Assembly (NCBI RefSeq): GCF_900100735.1
Contig: NZ_FNCJ01000034.1
Location: forward strand, 1 to 48,748
DNA: 48,748 nt
Reading direction: 5' to 3'
From: Paraburkholderia phenazinium
Lineage (GTDB): Bacteria; Pseudomonadota; Gammaproteobacteria; Burkholderiales; Burkholderiaceae
In this document: positions 1-7,795 of the stretch, piece by piece
Numbering within the stretch: the stretch's first letter is position 1
Layout of the letters: each line of letters opens with the position of its first letter
Translations under genes and position numbers: made by a program
Notes under the pieces: model-generated
What the model was told of the DNA's origin: nothing
Database searches by the model: none
What the model saw: only the letters and a program-made list of their open reading frames with translations

Positions 1-95
1 TCAACCCGATCGCGATGGAAGAAGGTCTGCGCTTCGCAATCCGCGAAGGTGGCCGTACCGTCGGCGCAGGTGTTGTCGCCAAGATTCTCGAGTAA
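1..95 (+). CDS. tuf: Elongation factor Tu, 3' end only (partial)
   Basis: The last 30 codons of EF-Tu are visible. They end in the family's C-terminal signature, with [15 protein letters not shown] followed by [11 protein letters not shown] and TAA at 93-95. EF-Tu is the GTPase that carries aminoacyl-tRNA to the ribosome. The reading frame begins at base 3 and the rest of the gene lies to the left of the window. Its position directly before rpsJ matches the usual str-operon arrangement (rpsL-rpsG-fusA-tuf-rpsJ) of Burkholderiaceae. The call rests on the conserved C-terminus alone. Confidence 0.95.
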
Positions 96-130
96 AATCG
101 AGGGTTTGCGGTCGCAGTAATTTGCAGTAA

Positions 131-155
131 AGGTGCCCGGGACCGGGCGCCCACC
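131..155 (+). other. GC hairpin in the tuf-rpsJ spacer
   Basis: GCCCGG at 135-140 can pair with CCGGGC at 143-148, inside a GC-rich block in the 137-base spacer between tuf and rpsJ. No T-run follows, so a strong intrinsic terminator is unlikely and read-through from tuf into rpsJ is expected. It may attenuate or protect the mRNA. Inferred from base pairing only. Confidence 0.3.
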
Positions 156-232
156 CTCGGTTGGTGTTCGGTCCTACGTTCTTTTTATATTTGGCGGTGC
201 AACATCGCCTCGCTCTTTTCCAAGGAATTGTC

Positions 233-544
233 ATGCAGAACCAGAAAATCCGCATTCGCCTGAAGGCTTTCGACTATCGCCTGATCGATCAATCGGCGGC
301 TGAAATCGTCGACACGGCAAAGCGGACTGGCGCAATCGTTCGTGGTCCGGTGCCCCTGCCGACCCGTATTCAACGTTTCGACATCCTGCGTTCGCCGCAC
401 GTCAACAAGACGTCGCGCGACCAGCTCGAAATCCGCACCCACCAACGCCTGATGGACATCGTTGACCCGACGGACAAGACCGTCGACGCACTGATGAAGC
501 TCGATCTGCCGGCTGGTGTGGACGTGGAAATCAAGCTGCAATAA
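233..544 (+). CDS. rpsJ: 30S ribosomal protein S10
   Basis: A 103-residue protein beginning MQNQKIRIRLKAFDYRLID, the full length and start of bacterial S10. It is a protein of the 30S head and doubles as the antitermination factor NusE. The start at 233 is chosen because AAGGAA lies about 8 bases upstream and the family begins there. In-frame codons reach further upstream to 161 but would add residues foreign to the family. A promoter follows at 595-623, so rpsJ is probably transcribed with tuf rather than with rplC. Confidence 0.97.
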   Translation: MQNQKIRIRLKAFDYRLIDQSAAEIVDTAKRTGAIVRGPVPLPTRIQRFDILRSPHVNKTSRDQLEIRTHQRLMDIVDPTDKTVDALMKLDLPAGVDVEIKLQ

Positions 545-594
545 GGCTTTGCGGCGATGTCCGGTCCACTGGGCATCGCTAAGTCATTGATTGC

Positions 595-623
595 TTGCGG
601 AAAACGAAAAGCCTCGCTATAAT
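595..623 (+). promoter_or_regulatory. Sigma70-type promoter for rplC and downstream genes
   Basis: TTGCGG at 595-600 and a perfect TATAAT at 618-623 are separated by 17 bases. The -10 box sits in the loop of a 9-bp palindrome (605-613 with 628-636). Transcription would start near 630 and give a leader of about 125 bases before rplC. This splits the S10 operon after rpsJ. It is a sequence-only prediction with good matches to the consensus. Confidence 0.75.
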
Positions 624-722
624 AGTGGGCTTTTCGCGCATTTGCGCAAAAAAGTCGGTGTGCTGAGCATCGCTTCATCCGAGGCGCATGCCCGAAACGG
701 CACCGGCATTTTGTAAATTAGC

Positions 723-742
723 CCCGACCAATCGCAGTCGGG
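723..742 (+). promoter_or_regulatory. Hairpin just before the rplC ribosome-binding site
   Basis: CCCGAC (723-728) pairs with GTCGGG (737-742) around an 8-base loop, ending 3 bases before the rplC Shine-Dalgarno GGAGA at 746-750. Ribosomal protein operons are often autoregulated by binding of one product, such as L4, to leader RNA. This hairpin is a candidate site by position only; no protein-specific motif is recognised. Confidence 0.4.
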
Positions 743-755
743 AATGGAGAAAACG

Positions 756-1415
756 ATGAGCCTTGGACTCGTAGGTCGCAAGGTTGGCATGACCCGTATC
801 TTTACGGCTGAAGGGGATTCGATTCCCGTCACCGTTCTGGACGTGTCCGACAACCGCGTGACGCAGATCAAGACTGTGGAAACCGATGGCTACACGGCCG
901 TTCAGGTTGCATTCGGTACGCGCCGTGCATCGCGCGTGACGAAGCCGCTGGCAGGTCATCTCGCCAAAGCCGGTGTTGAAGCCGGTGAAATCCTCAAAGA
1001 ATTCAAGATCGATGCCGCTAAGGCTGCCGAGCTGTCGAACGGCACCGTGGTTGGCCCCGACCTCTTCGAAGTAGGCCAAAAGGTCGACGTGCAAGGCGTG
1101 TCGATCGGTAAGGGCTACGCCGGTACCATCAAGCGTTACAACTTCGCATCCGGCCGTGCATCGCACGGTAACTCGCGCTCGCACAACGTGCCGGGTTCGA
1201 TCGGTATGGCGCAGGATCCGGGTCGTGTTTTCCCGGGTAAGCGCATGACCGGTCACATGGGTGACGATACGGTAACCGTGCAAAACCTCGAAATCGCTCG
1301 TATCGACGCCGACCGCAAGCTGTTGCTGGTCAAGGGTGCCGTGCCGGGTGCTAAGGGCGGCAAGGTTTTCGTGACGCCGGCCGTGAAGACGCGCGCCGTG
1401 AAAGGAGCGAAATAA
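756..1415 (+). CDS. rplC: 50S ribosomal protein L3
   Basis: A 219-residue L3, recognised by its start (MSLGLVGRKVGMTRIF) and by the central basic loop around SRSHNVPGSIG that reaches toward the peptidyl transferase centre. L3 is an early 50S assembly protein. The ATG at 756 is preferred to the in-frame ATG at 744, because GGAGA at 746-750 would overlap the earlier start and sits 5 bases before the later one. Its TAA shares one base with the rplD ATG, which indicates translational coupling. Confidence 0.97.
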   Translation: MSLGLVGRKVGMTRIFTAEGDSIPVTVLDVSDNRVTQIKTVETDGYTAVQVAFGTRRASRVTKPLAGHLAKAGVEAGEILKEFKIDAAKAAELSNGTVVGPDLFEVGQKVDVQGVSIGKGYAGTIKRYNFASGRASHGNSRSHNVPGSIGMAQDPGRVFPGKRMTGHMGDDTVTVQNLEIARIDADRKLLLVKGAVPGAKGGKVFVTPAVKTRAVKGAK

Positions 1416-2035
1416 TGGAACTTAAGCTCCTGAATGCCAATGGTCAGGAAGGCGCAGCTGTGAGCGCGTCGGACGTCGTGTTCGGCCGTGATTACAACGA
1501 AGCCCTGATTCACCAGGTTGTGGTGGCCTACCAGGCTAACGCACGCAGCGGTAACCGCGCGCAGAAGGACCGTGAGCAAGTCAAGCACACGACCAAGAAG
1601 CCGTGGCGTCAAAAGGGTACGGGTCGCGCCCGTGCCGGTATGTCGTCGAGCCCGTTGTGGCGCGGCGGTGGCCGTATCTTCCCGAATTCGCCGGAAGAAA
1701 ACTTTTCGCACAAGGTTAACAAGAAGATGCATCGCGCAGGCCTCTGCTCGATCTTCTCGCAGCTGGCTCGCGAAGGCCGCATCTCGGTGGTGGACGAGCT
1801 GACGCTCGAAGCCCCGAAGACGAAGCTGCTGGCCGAAAAATTCAAGGCGATGGGTCTCGAATCCGTGCTGGTGATTACCGACACGGTTGACGAAAACCTG
1901 TACCTCGCGTCGCGCAACCTCGCCCATGTGGCAGTTGTCGAGCCGCGTTACGCCGACCCGCTGTCGCTGATCTACTTCAAGAAGATCCTGATCACGAAGG
2001 CTGCGGTCGCCCAGATCGAGGAGTTGCTGTCATGA
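1415..2035 (+). CDS. rplD: 50S ribosomal protein L4
   Basis: A 206-residue L4 beginning MELKLLNANGQEG. It has the long conserved loop with KPWRQKGTGRARAG, which lines the peptide exit tunnel. In enterobacteria L4 represses its own S10 operon by binding the mRNA leader; whether it does so here is unknown. It overlaps rplC by one base and rplW by four (ATGA), so these genes are translated as a coupled series. Confidence 0.97.
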   Translation: MELKLLNANGQEGAAVSASDVVFGRDYNEALIHQVVVAYQANARSGNRAQKDREQVKHTTKKPWRQKGTGRARAGMSSSPLWRGGGRIFPNSPEENFSHKVNKKMHRAGLCSIFSQLAREGRISVVDELTLEAPKTKLLAEKFKAMGLESVLVITDTVDENLYLASRNLAHVAVVEPRYADPLSLIYFKKILITKAAVAQIEELLS

Positions 2036-2346
2036 GCGAGATTCGCAAGAACGATCATCGTTTGATGCAGGTCCTGCTCGCGCCGGTGATCTCCGAAAAG
2101 GCGACGCTGGTGGCCGACAAGAACGAGCAAGTTGTGTTCGAAGTCGCGCCGGATGCCACGAAGCAGGAAGTGAAGGCCGCTGTTGAGCTGATGTTCAAGG
2201 TGGAAGTCGATTCCGTCAACGTGCTGGTTCAGAAGGGCAAGGCAAAGCGCTTTGGCCGCTTCATGGGCAAGCGCAAGGACGTGAAGAAGGCCTACGTCTG
2301 CCTGAAGCCGGGTCAGGAAATCAACTTTGAAGCGGAGGCCAAGTAA
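2032..2346 (+). CDS. rplW: 50S ribosomal protein L23
   Basis: A 104-residue L23, with the usual APVISEKAT segment near residue 20 and a basic loop around GKAKRFGRFMGKRKD. L23 sits at the tunnel exit and is the docking site for trigger factor and SRP. The ATG overlaps the rplD stop codon by four bases, and rplB begins two bases after its stop. Confidence 0.97.
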   Translation: MSEIRKNDHRLMQVLLAPVISEKATLVADKNEQVVFEVAPDATKQEVKAAVELMFKVEVDSVNVLVQKGKAKRFGRFMGKRKDVKKAYVCLKPGQEINFEAEAK

Positions 2347-2348
2347 TC

Positions 2349-3176
2349 ATGGCAATCGTTAAAGTTAAGCCGACTTCGCCGGGTCGCCGCGCGATGGTCA
2401 AGGTGGTCAACAAGGATCTGCATAAGGGCAAGCCGTACGCACCGCTGCTCGACTCGCAATCCTCGACCGCCGGCCGTAACAACAACGGCCACATCACCAC
2501 GCGCCATAAGGGTGGTGGTCACAAGCATCACTATCGTGTCGTCGACTTCCGTCGCACGAAGGATGGCATTCCGGCAAAGGTCGAACGTCTTGAGTACGAT
2601 CCGAACCGTAGCGCGAACATCGCGCTGGTTCTGTACGCAGACGGCGAACGCCGTTACATCATTGCACCGAAGGGCGTTACCGTCGGCCAGCAACTGATGT
2701 CCGGTTCGGAAGCGCCGATCCGCGCAGGCAACACGCTGCCGATCCGTAACATTCCGGTCGGTACGACGATTCACTGCATCGAAATGCTGCCGGGCAAAGG
2801 CGCGCAAATGGCGCGTTCGGCTGGTACGTCGGCGATGCTGCTGGCTCGTGAAGGTACCTACGCACAGGTCCGCCTGCGCTCGGGTGAAATCCGCCGCGTT
2901 CACGTTGAATGCCGCGCGACGATTGGTGAAGTTGGCAACGAAGAGCACAGCCTCCGTCAAATCGGTAAGGCTGGCGCGAACCGCTGGCGCGGTATCCGCC
3001 CGACGGTGCGTGGCGTTGCAATGAACCCGGTCGATCACCCGCACGGCGGTGGTGAAGGCAAGACGGCTGCAGGTCGCGACCCGGTGAGCCCGTGGGGCAC
3101 GCCTACGAAGGGTTATCGTACCCGCAGCAACAAGCGCACGACGAGCATGATCGTCCAGCGCCGTCACAAGCGTTAA
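2349..3176 (+). CDS. rplB: 50S ribosomal protein L2
   Basis: A 275-residue L2, one of the most conserved 50S proteins, needed for subunit association and peptidyl transferase function. Signature segments are NNNGHITTRHKGGGHK near residues 41-56 and the C-terminal NPVDHPHGGGEGK, which carries the histidine near the catalytic centre. Length matches the family. It is tightly packed between rplW and rpsS in the standard order. Confidence 0.98.
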   Translation: MAIVKVKPTSPGRRAMVKVVNKDLHKGKPYAPLLDSQSSTAGRNNNGHITTRHKGGGHKHHYRVVDFRRTKDGIPAKVERLEYDPNRSANIALVLYADGERRYIIAPKGVTVGQQLMSGSEAPIRAGNTLPIRNIPVGTTIHCIEMLPGKGAQMARSAGTSAMLLAREGTYAQVRLRSGEIRRVHVECRATIGEVGNEEHSLRQIGKAGANRWRGIRPTVRGVAMNPVDHPHGGGEGKTAAGRDPVSPWGTPTKGYRTRSNKRTTSMIVQRRHKR

Positions 3177-3186
3177 GGAGTAGGCA

Positions 3187-3462
3187 ATGGCACGTTCTGT
3201 AAAAAAAGGTCCGTTCTGCGACGCCCATTTGCTGAAGAAAGTTGAGGCGGCTGCAGCTTCGCGTGACAAGAAGCCGATCAAAACCTGGTCGCGTCGTTCG
3301 ACGATTCTGCCGGATTTCATCGGTCTGACGATTGCTGTGCACAACGGCCGTCAACACGTTCCGGTGTACATCTCGGAAAACATGGTCGGCCATAAGCTTG
3401 GCGAGTTTGCATTGACCCGTACGTTCAAGGGTCACGCAGCCGACAAGAAGGCTAAGAAATAA
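3187..3462 (+). CDS. rpsS: 30S ribosomal protein S19
   Basis: A 91-residue S19, starting [19 protein letters not shown] and carrying the basic SRRSTI and HVPVYI segments of the family. It sits in the 30S head and contacts S13 and 16S rRNA. AAGGAG lies just upstream of the ATG. It is in the fixed rplB-rpsS-rplV order of S10 operons. Confidence 0.97.
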
Positions 3463-3472
3463 GGGGCTCATG

Positions 3473-3802
3473 ATGGAAGTGAAAGCAATTCATCGCGGTG
3501 CCCGCATCTCGGCGCAGAAAACGCGCCTTGTGGCCGACCAGATCCGCGGTTTGCCGGTCGACAAGGCGCTGAACGTTCTGACGTTCTCGCCGAAGAAGGC
3601 TGCGGGAATCGTGAAAAAGGTCGTGCTGTCGGCGATCGCGAATGCGGAGCACAACGAAGGCGCCGATATCGACGAGCTCAAGATCACGAGCATCTACGTC
3701 GACAAGGCTGCCTCTCTCAAGCGTTTTACCGCGCGCGCTAAAGGCCGTGGTAACCGCATCGAGAAGCAATCCTGTCACATCACTGTGACGGTCGGTAACT
3801 AA
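3473..3802 (+). CDS. rplV: 50S ribosomal protein L22
   Basis: A 109-residue L22 starting MEVKAIHRGARISAQKTRL. Its long beta-hairpin, near residues 75-95 with the basic GRGNRI stretch, lines the exit tunnel and is a site of macrolide resistance mutations in other bacteria. Two adjacent ATGs occur at 3470 and 3473. The second is chosen because the AGGGG ribosome-binding site at 3462-3466 is 6 bases from it and only 3 from the first. Confidence 0.96.
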   Translation: MEVKAIHRGARISAQKTRLVADQIRGLPVDKALNVLTFSPKKAAGIVKKVVLSAIANAEHNEGADIDELKITSIYVDKAASLKRFTARAKGRGNRIEKQSCHITVTVGN

Positions 3803-3813
3803 GGGGTCATACG

Positions 3814-4629
3814 ATGGGACAGAAAATTCATCCGACTGGCTTCCGTTTGGCCGTCAGCCGCAATTGGGCGTCGCGTTGGTACGCGAACAACAACAATTTC
3901 GCGGCGATGTTGCAGGAAGACATCGGTGTACGTGAGTACCTGAAGAAGAAGCTGAAGAACGCTTCGGTTGGTCGCGTCGTTATCGAGCGTCCGGCGAAGA
4001 ACGCGCGCATCACGATTTATAGCTCGCGTCCGGGTGTGGTCATCGGTAAGAAGGGCGAGGATATCGAGCTGCTGAAGTCGGAACTGCAACGCCGCATGGG
4101 CGTTCCGGTCCACGTCAACATCGAAGAAATCCGCAAGCCGGAAACCGATGCGCAACTGATCGCCGATTCGATCACGCAACAGCTCGAGCGCCGGATTATG
4201 TTCCGCCGCGCGATGAAGCGTGCAATGCAAAACGCCATGCGTCTGGGTGCTCAAGGCATCAAGATCATGAGCGCTGGCCGTCTGAACGGCATCGAAATCG
4301 CTCGTACGGAATGGTATCGCGAAGGTCGCGTGCCCCTTCATACGCTGCGCGCTGACATCGACTACGCAACTTCGGAAGCGAAGACGACGTACGGCATCAT
4401 CGGTGTGAAGGTGTGGGTCTACAAGGGCGACACGCTCGGCCGCAACGACGCACCGGTGGTTGAAGAAGTCGCCGAAGAAAAGCGTCCGCGCCGTAACGCA
4501 CGTCCGGGTGGCGATCGCCGTCCGCGTCGCGATGGTGAAGGTGCTGCTCCGGCAGGTGCACGCCGTGGCGCCCCGCGTCGTACGGGTGGTGCTGGCGGCG
4601 CCGGCGGTGACGGCAAGACTGGAGAATAA
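3814..4629 (+). CDS. rpsC: 30S ribosomal protein S3
   Basis: A 271-residue S3 starting MGQKIHPTGFRL. It has a KH RNA-binding domain with the GKKGED-type loop near residue 78 and the conserved C-terminal S3 fold. S3 forms part of the mRNA entry tunnel. After about residue 220 the protein ends in a low-complexity Arg/Gly/Ala/Pro tail, longer than the 233-residue E. coli protein and probably disordered. I believe such tails are common in Burkholderiaceae. rplP starts two bases after the stop. Confidence 0.97.
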   Translation: MGQKIHPTGFRLAVSRNWASRWYANNNNFAAMLQEDIGVREYLKKKLKNASVGRVVIERPAKNARITIYSSRPGVVIGKKGEDIELLKSELQRRMGVPVHVNIEEIRKPETDAQLIADSITQQLERRIMFRRAMKRAMQNAMRLGAQGIKIMSAGRLNGIEIARTEWYREGRVPLHTLRADIDYATSEAKTTYGIIGVKVWVYKGDTLGRNDAPVVEEVAEEKRPRRNARPGGDRRPRRDGEGAAPAGARRGAPRRTGGAGGAGGDGKTGE

Positions 4630-4631
4630 CG

Positions 4632-5048
4632 ATGCTGCAACCGAAACGCAGAAAGTATCGCAAAGAGCAGAAGGGTCGTAACACCGGTATCGCTACCCGC
4701 GGCAACGCGGTGTCGTTCGGTGAATACGGTCTGAAGGCTATCGGTCGTGGTCGTCTGACCGCGCGCCAGATTGAAGCGGCGCGTCGTGCAATGACCCGTC
4801 ACATCAAGCGTGGTGGCCGTATCTGGATCCGCATTTTCCCGGACAAGCCGATCTCGCATAAGCCGGCTGAAGTACGTATGGGTAACGGTAAAGGTAACCC
4901 TGAGTACTACGTCGCAGAGATTCAACCGGGCAAGATGCTGTACGAAATGGACGGCGTAACCGAAGAGTTGGCACGCGAAGCGTTCCGTCTGGCTGCAGCG
5001 AAGCTGCCGCTCAAGACGACCGTTATCGTTCGTCAGCTCGGCGCCTAA
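4632..5048 (+). CDS. rplP: 50S ribosomal protein L16
   Basis: A 138-residue L16 starting MLQPKRRKYRKEQKGRN. The conserved arginine-rich centre (AARRAMTRHIKRGG) contacts 23S rRNA near the A-site tRNA elbow. The PEYYVAEIQPG segment, which carries the hydroxylated arginine region in E. coli, is clear. It is packed between rpsC and rpmC as in other S10 operons. Confidence 0.97.
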   Translation: MLQPKRRKYRKEQKGRNTGIATRGNAVSFGEYGLKAIGRGRLTARQIEAARRAMTRHIKRGGRIWIRIFPDKPISHKPAEVRMGNGKGNPEYYVAEIQPGKMLYEMDGVTEELAREAFRLAAAKLPLKTTVIVRQLGA

Positions 5049-5058
5049 GGAGCAAATG

Positions 5059-5253
5059 ATGAAGGCTTCCGAACTTCACCAGAAAGATCAGGCCGCGCTC
5101 AACAAGGAGCTGTCGGACCTGTTGAAGGCGCAATTCGGCCTGCGCATGCAACTCGCGACCCAGCAGCTCACGAACACGAGCCAGCTAAAGAAGGTCCGTC
5201 GCGACATCGCACGTGTGCGGACCGTCCTGACTGAGAAGGCGAACCAGAAATGA
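5059..5253 (+). CDS. rpmC: 50S ribosomal protein L29
   Basis: A 64-residue, mostly helical L29 starting [10 protein letters not shown], with the family's [10 protein letters not shown] motif and a final basic helix. L29 sits beside L23 at the tunnel exit. Of two adjacent ATGs, the second at 5059 is chosen because AAGGAG at 5047-5052 is 6 bases away, against 3 for the first. It overlaps rpsQ by four bases (ATGA). Confidence 0.95.
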
Positions 5254-5522
5254 ACGATAGCGTAAAAACCTCGCTCAAGCGGACGCTGGTCGGCAAGGTC
5301 GTCAGCAACAAGATGGACAAGACGGTCACCGTGCTGGTTGAGCACCGCGTGAAGCACCCGATCTACGGCAAGTACGTTGTGCGTTCGAAGAAGTACCACG
5401 CGCACGACGATGCGAACACGTACAACGAGGGCGACCTCGTTGAAATCCAGGAAACGCGTCCGATTTCTAAGACGAAAGCTTGGGTTGTGGCTCGCCTGGT
5501 CGAGGCTGCTCGCGTCATCTGA
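5250..5522 (+). CDS. rpsQ: 30S ribosomal protein S17
   Basis: A 90-residue S17, an OB-fold primary 16S rRNA-binding protein. The start ([17 protein letters not shown]) and the DKTVTVLVE and [13 protein letters not shown] segments are typical. It is the last gene of the S10 block. A 288-base spacer with its own promoter follows before rplN, so the S10 and spc blocks can be expressed separately. Confidence 0.97.
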
Positions 5523-5565
5523 CGCAACAAGTTGTAGAAGTAGTTGAAATCGCAGTAAGTTTCGC

Positions 5566-5602
5566 TTGCAAGGCCGAGATTATTTGTTATAATCTCGGTC
5601 TT
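5566..5602 (+). promoter_or_regulatory. Promoter in a perfect palindrome, upstream of rplN
   Basis: TTGCAA (5566-5571) and TATAAT (5588-5593) are 16 bases apart. The same bases form a palindrome: arms 5570-5583 and 5589-5602 pair over 14 positions with one G-T, around the loop TTGTT. A pyrimidine-rich CCCTCTTT follows, so the RNA from upstream could also form a terminator-like hairpin here. It would start an spc-operon transcript near 5600. Confidence 0.7.
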
Positions 5603-5810
5603 CCCTCTTTGTGGGAGCCCCGTCGCGGGCGAAGTTGGTGGGGGAAGCGGTTCAGGCGCCAGTCTGTTCCGAAGGATTCACCGGATTGCGATGGCGGGTT
5701 TCGTTTGCCGTCGCTGCTGTTCTAACCCAAGCAGCCGATTGGCTGACGGGACCAAGACTGACCGGGTACGCCATGGTGGTGTGACCGGATTAAGTTGGGA
5801 AAGATAAACC
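5599..5810 (+). promoter_or_regulatory. Structured 5' leader of the spc operon
   Basis: About 210 non-coding bases lie between the predicted start site and rplN. Two clear hairpins are present: GCGATGGC (5688-5695) with GCCGTCGC (5707-5714), and CAGCC (5732-5736) with GGCTG (5741-5745) around a GATT loop. No convincing small gene is seen. A role as a ribosomal-protein-binding leader is an inference from length and structure. Confidence 0.4.
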
Positions 5811-6179
5811 ATGATCCAGACCGAAACTCGGCTTGAAGTGGCCGACAACACGGGTGCGCGTGAAGTCATGTGCATCAAGGTGCTCGGCGGCTCGAAGCGT
5901 CGTTATGCCAGCATTGGCGACATCATCAAGGTGACCGTCAAAGAAGCAACGCCGCGCGGGCGCGTGAAGAAAGGCGAAATTTATAACGCCGTGGTGGTTC
6001 GTACCGCCAAGGGCGTTCGTCGTCAAGACGGCTCGCTGATCAAGTTCGACGGCAACGCCGCTGTGTTGTTGAATGCCAAGCTCGAACCTATTGGCACCCG
6101 TATTTTCGGGCCTGTCACGCGCGAGTTGCGTAGCGAACGATTCATGAAGATCGTTTCGCTGGCACCGGAAGTGCTGTAA
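5811..6179 (+). CDS. rplN: 50S ribosomal protein L14
   Basis: A 122-residue L14 starting MIQTETRLEVADNTGAREV, the invariant start of the family, with KRRYASIGDIIKVTVKEA and the C-terminal EVL. L14 forms part of inter-subunit bridges. It is the first gene of the spc operon and lies 9 bases before rplX. Confidence 0.98.
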   Translation: MIQTETRLEVADNTGAREVMCIKVLGGSKRRYASIGDIIKVTVKEATPRGRVKKGEIYNAVVVRTAKGVRRQDGSLIKFDGNAAVLLNAKLEPIGTRIFGPVTRELRSERFMKIVSLAPEVL

Positions 6180-6188
6180 GGAGTCGCG

Positions 6189-6497
6189 ATGAACAAGATT
6201 CGCAAAGGTGACGAAGTTATCGTCATCACCGGCAAGGACAAGGGCAAGCGCGGCATCGTGCTGTCCGTTGGCGAAGACAAAGTTGTTGTCGAGGGTATCA
6301 ACCTCGTCAAGAAGCATGTCAAGCCGAACCCGATGAAGGGTACGACGGGCGGCGTGGAAGCCAAGACGATGCCGCTGCAAATTTCGAACGTCGCATTGGT
6401 CGACGCGAATGGCAAGGCATCGCGTGTAGGCATCAAGGTCGAGGGGGACAAGAAGGTCCGTTTCCTCAAGACGACCGGTGCTGAGCTGAGCGCCTGA
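6189..6497 (+). CDS. rplX: 50S ribosomal protein L24
   Basis: A 102-residue L24 with an N-terminal KOW motif (KGDEVIVITGKDKGKRG). It initiates assembly of the 50S subunit by binding the 5' part of 23S rRNA. AAGGAG precedes the ATG, and gene order rplN-rplX-rplE is standard. Confidence 0.97.
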   Translation: MNKIRKGDEVIVITGKDKGKRGIVLSVGEDKVVVEGINLVKKHVKPNPMKGTTGGVEAKTMPLQISNVALVDANGKASRVGIKVEGDKKVRFLKTTGAELSA

Positions 6498-6514
6498 CGC
6501 TGCGGAGTAAAAAA

Positions 6515-7054
6515 ATGGCTCGTTTGCAAGAGTTTTACAAAGAAAAGGTTGTACCCGGCCTCATCGAGAAGTTCGGTTACAAGTCCGTGATGGAAGTGCC
6601 GCGCATCACCAAGATCACCCTGAACATGGGCCTTGGCGAAGCGGTTGCTGACAAGAAGATCATCGAAAACGCCGTTGGCGACCTGACGAAGATTGCTGGC
6701 CAGAAGCCGGTGATCACGAAGGCACGCAAGGCAATCGCTGGCTTCAAGATCCGTCAAGGCTATCCGATCGGTGCAATGGTCACGTTGCGTGGTCAAGCAA
6801 TGTACGAATTTTTGGACCGTTTCGTGACGGTTGCGCTCCCCCGTGTGCGCGACTTCCGTGGCGTGTCGGGTCGTGCGTTCGATGGTCGCGGCAACTACAA
6901 CATCGGTGTGAAAGAGCAGATCATTTTCCCCGAAATCGACTACGACAAGATCGACGCACTGCGTGGGCTGAACATCAGCATCACGACGACTGCGAAGACC
7001 GACGACGAAGCAAAGGCTCTGCTCGCCAGCTTCAAGTTCCCGTTCAGAAACTGA
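6515..7054 (+). CDS. rplE: 50S ribosomal protein L5
   Basis: A 179-residue L5 starting MARLQEFYKEKVVPGL, with the conserved TKARKAIAGFKIR and RVRDFRGVS segments. It binds 5S rRNA and contacts the P-site tRNA. In E. coli S8 represses the spc operon by binding mRNA at the start of rplE; I did not identify an equivalent stem here. The length is normal. Confidence 0.97.
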   Translation: MARLQEFYKEKVVPGLIEKFGYKSVMEVPRITKITLNMGLGEAVADKKIIENAVGDLTKIAGQKPVITKARKAIAGFKIRQGYPIGAMVTLRGQAMYEFLDRFVTVALPRVRDFRGVSGRAFDGRGNYNIGVKEQIIFPEIDYDKIDALRGLNISITTTAKTDDEAKALLASFKFPFRN

Positions 7055-7061
7055 GGTTACC

Positions 7062-7367
7062 GTGGCTAAACTGGCACTGATCGAACGTGAAAAGAAGCGT
7101 GCTCGCCTCGCTGCAAAGTACGCTCCCAAGCGTAACGAGTTGAAGGCGATCATTGGCGATATGAGCAAGTCGGACGAAGAGCACTACGCAGCCCGTCTCG
7201 AACTGCAACAACTGCCGCGCAACTCTAACCCGACCCGTAAGCGCAACCGTTGCGCGATCACTGGTCGTCCGCGCGGTACGTTCCGTAAATTCGGGCTGGC
7301 GCGTAACAAGATTCGCGAAATCGCGTTCCGCGGCGAGATCCCTGGCCTGACCAAGGCGAGCTGGTAA
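7062..7367 (+). CDS. rpsN: 30S ribosomal protein S14, zinc-free long form
   Basis: A 101-residue S14 beginning with a GTG start codon and reading MAKLALIEREKKR. It is the long, C-minus form: the paired CxxC zinc motifs of the short type are absent, and the C-terminal NRCAITGRPRG and KFGLARNKIRE segments are present. It is a 30S head protein. GAGG just upstream supports the GTG start. Confidence 0.96.
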   Translation: MAKLALIEREKKRARLAAKYAPKRNELKAIIGDMSKSDEEHYAARLELQQLPRNSNPTRKRNRCAITGRPRGTFRKFGLARNKIREIAFRGEIPGLTKASW

Positions 7368-7381
7368 TAGGAGAAACGTAA

Positions 7382-7777
7382 ATGAGCATGAGTGATCCTA
7401 TCGCCGATATGCTGACTCGCATCCGCAACGCGCAGATGGTTGAGAAGGTTTCGGTGCAAATGCCCTCGTCGAAAGTGAAGGTTGCGATCGCGCAAGTCCT
7501 GAAGGACGAAGGGTATATCGACGATTTCGCAGTGAAGTCTGAAGGTGCGAAGTCGGAATTGAACATCGTGTTGAAGTACTACGCTGGCCGTCCGGTCATC
7601 GAACGCATTGAACGCGTTTCGAAGCCTGGTCTGCGTGTGTACCGCGGCCGTAACGACATCCCCGTGGTCATGAATGGCCTCGGCGTGGCAATCGTGTCGA
7701 CGCCGAAGGGCGTGATGACGGACCGCAAGGCGCGCGCTACGGGCGTTGGCGGCGAAGTCATCTGCTACGTCGCTTAA
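7382..7777 (+). CDS. rpsH: 30S ribosomal protein S8
   Basis: A 131-residue S8 starting MSMSDPIADMLTRIRNAQ and ending in VGGEVICYVA. It binds helix 21 of 16S rRNA and is the autoregulator of the spc operon in E. coli. The first ATG (7382) is chosen over the one at 7388 because AGGAG at 7369-7373 is 8 bases from the first and 14 from the second. Confidence 0.96.
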   Translation: MSMSDPIADMLTRIRNAQMVEKVSVQMPSSKVKVAIAQVLKDEGYIDDFAVKSEGAKSELNIVLKYYAGRPVIERIERVSKPGLRVYRGRNDIPVVMNGLGVAIVSTPKGVMTDRKARATGVGGEVICYVA

Positions 7778-7795
7778 GGCCGAAAGGAGAGAAAC

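Noticed and set aside
5480..5725. A plus-strand open frame starting inside rpsQ and running into the rplN leader
   Set aside because: It crosses the promoter palindrome, has no ribosome-binding site and no family resemblance.
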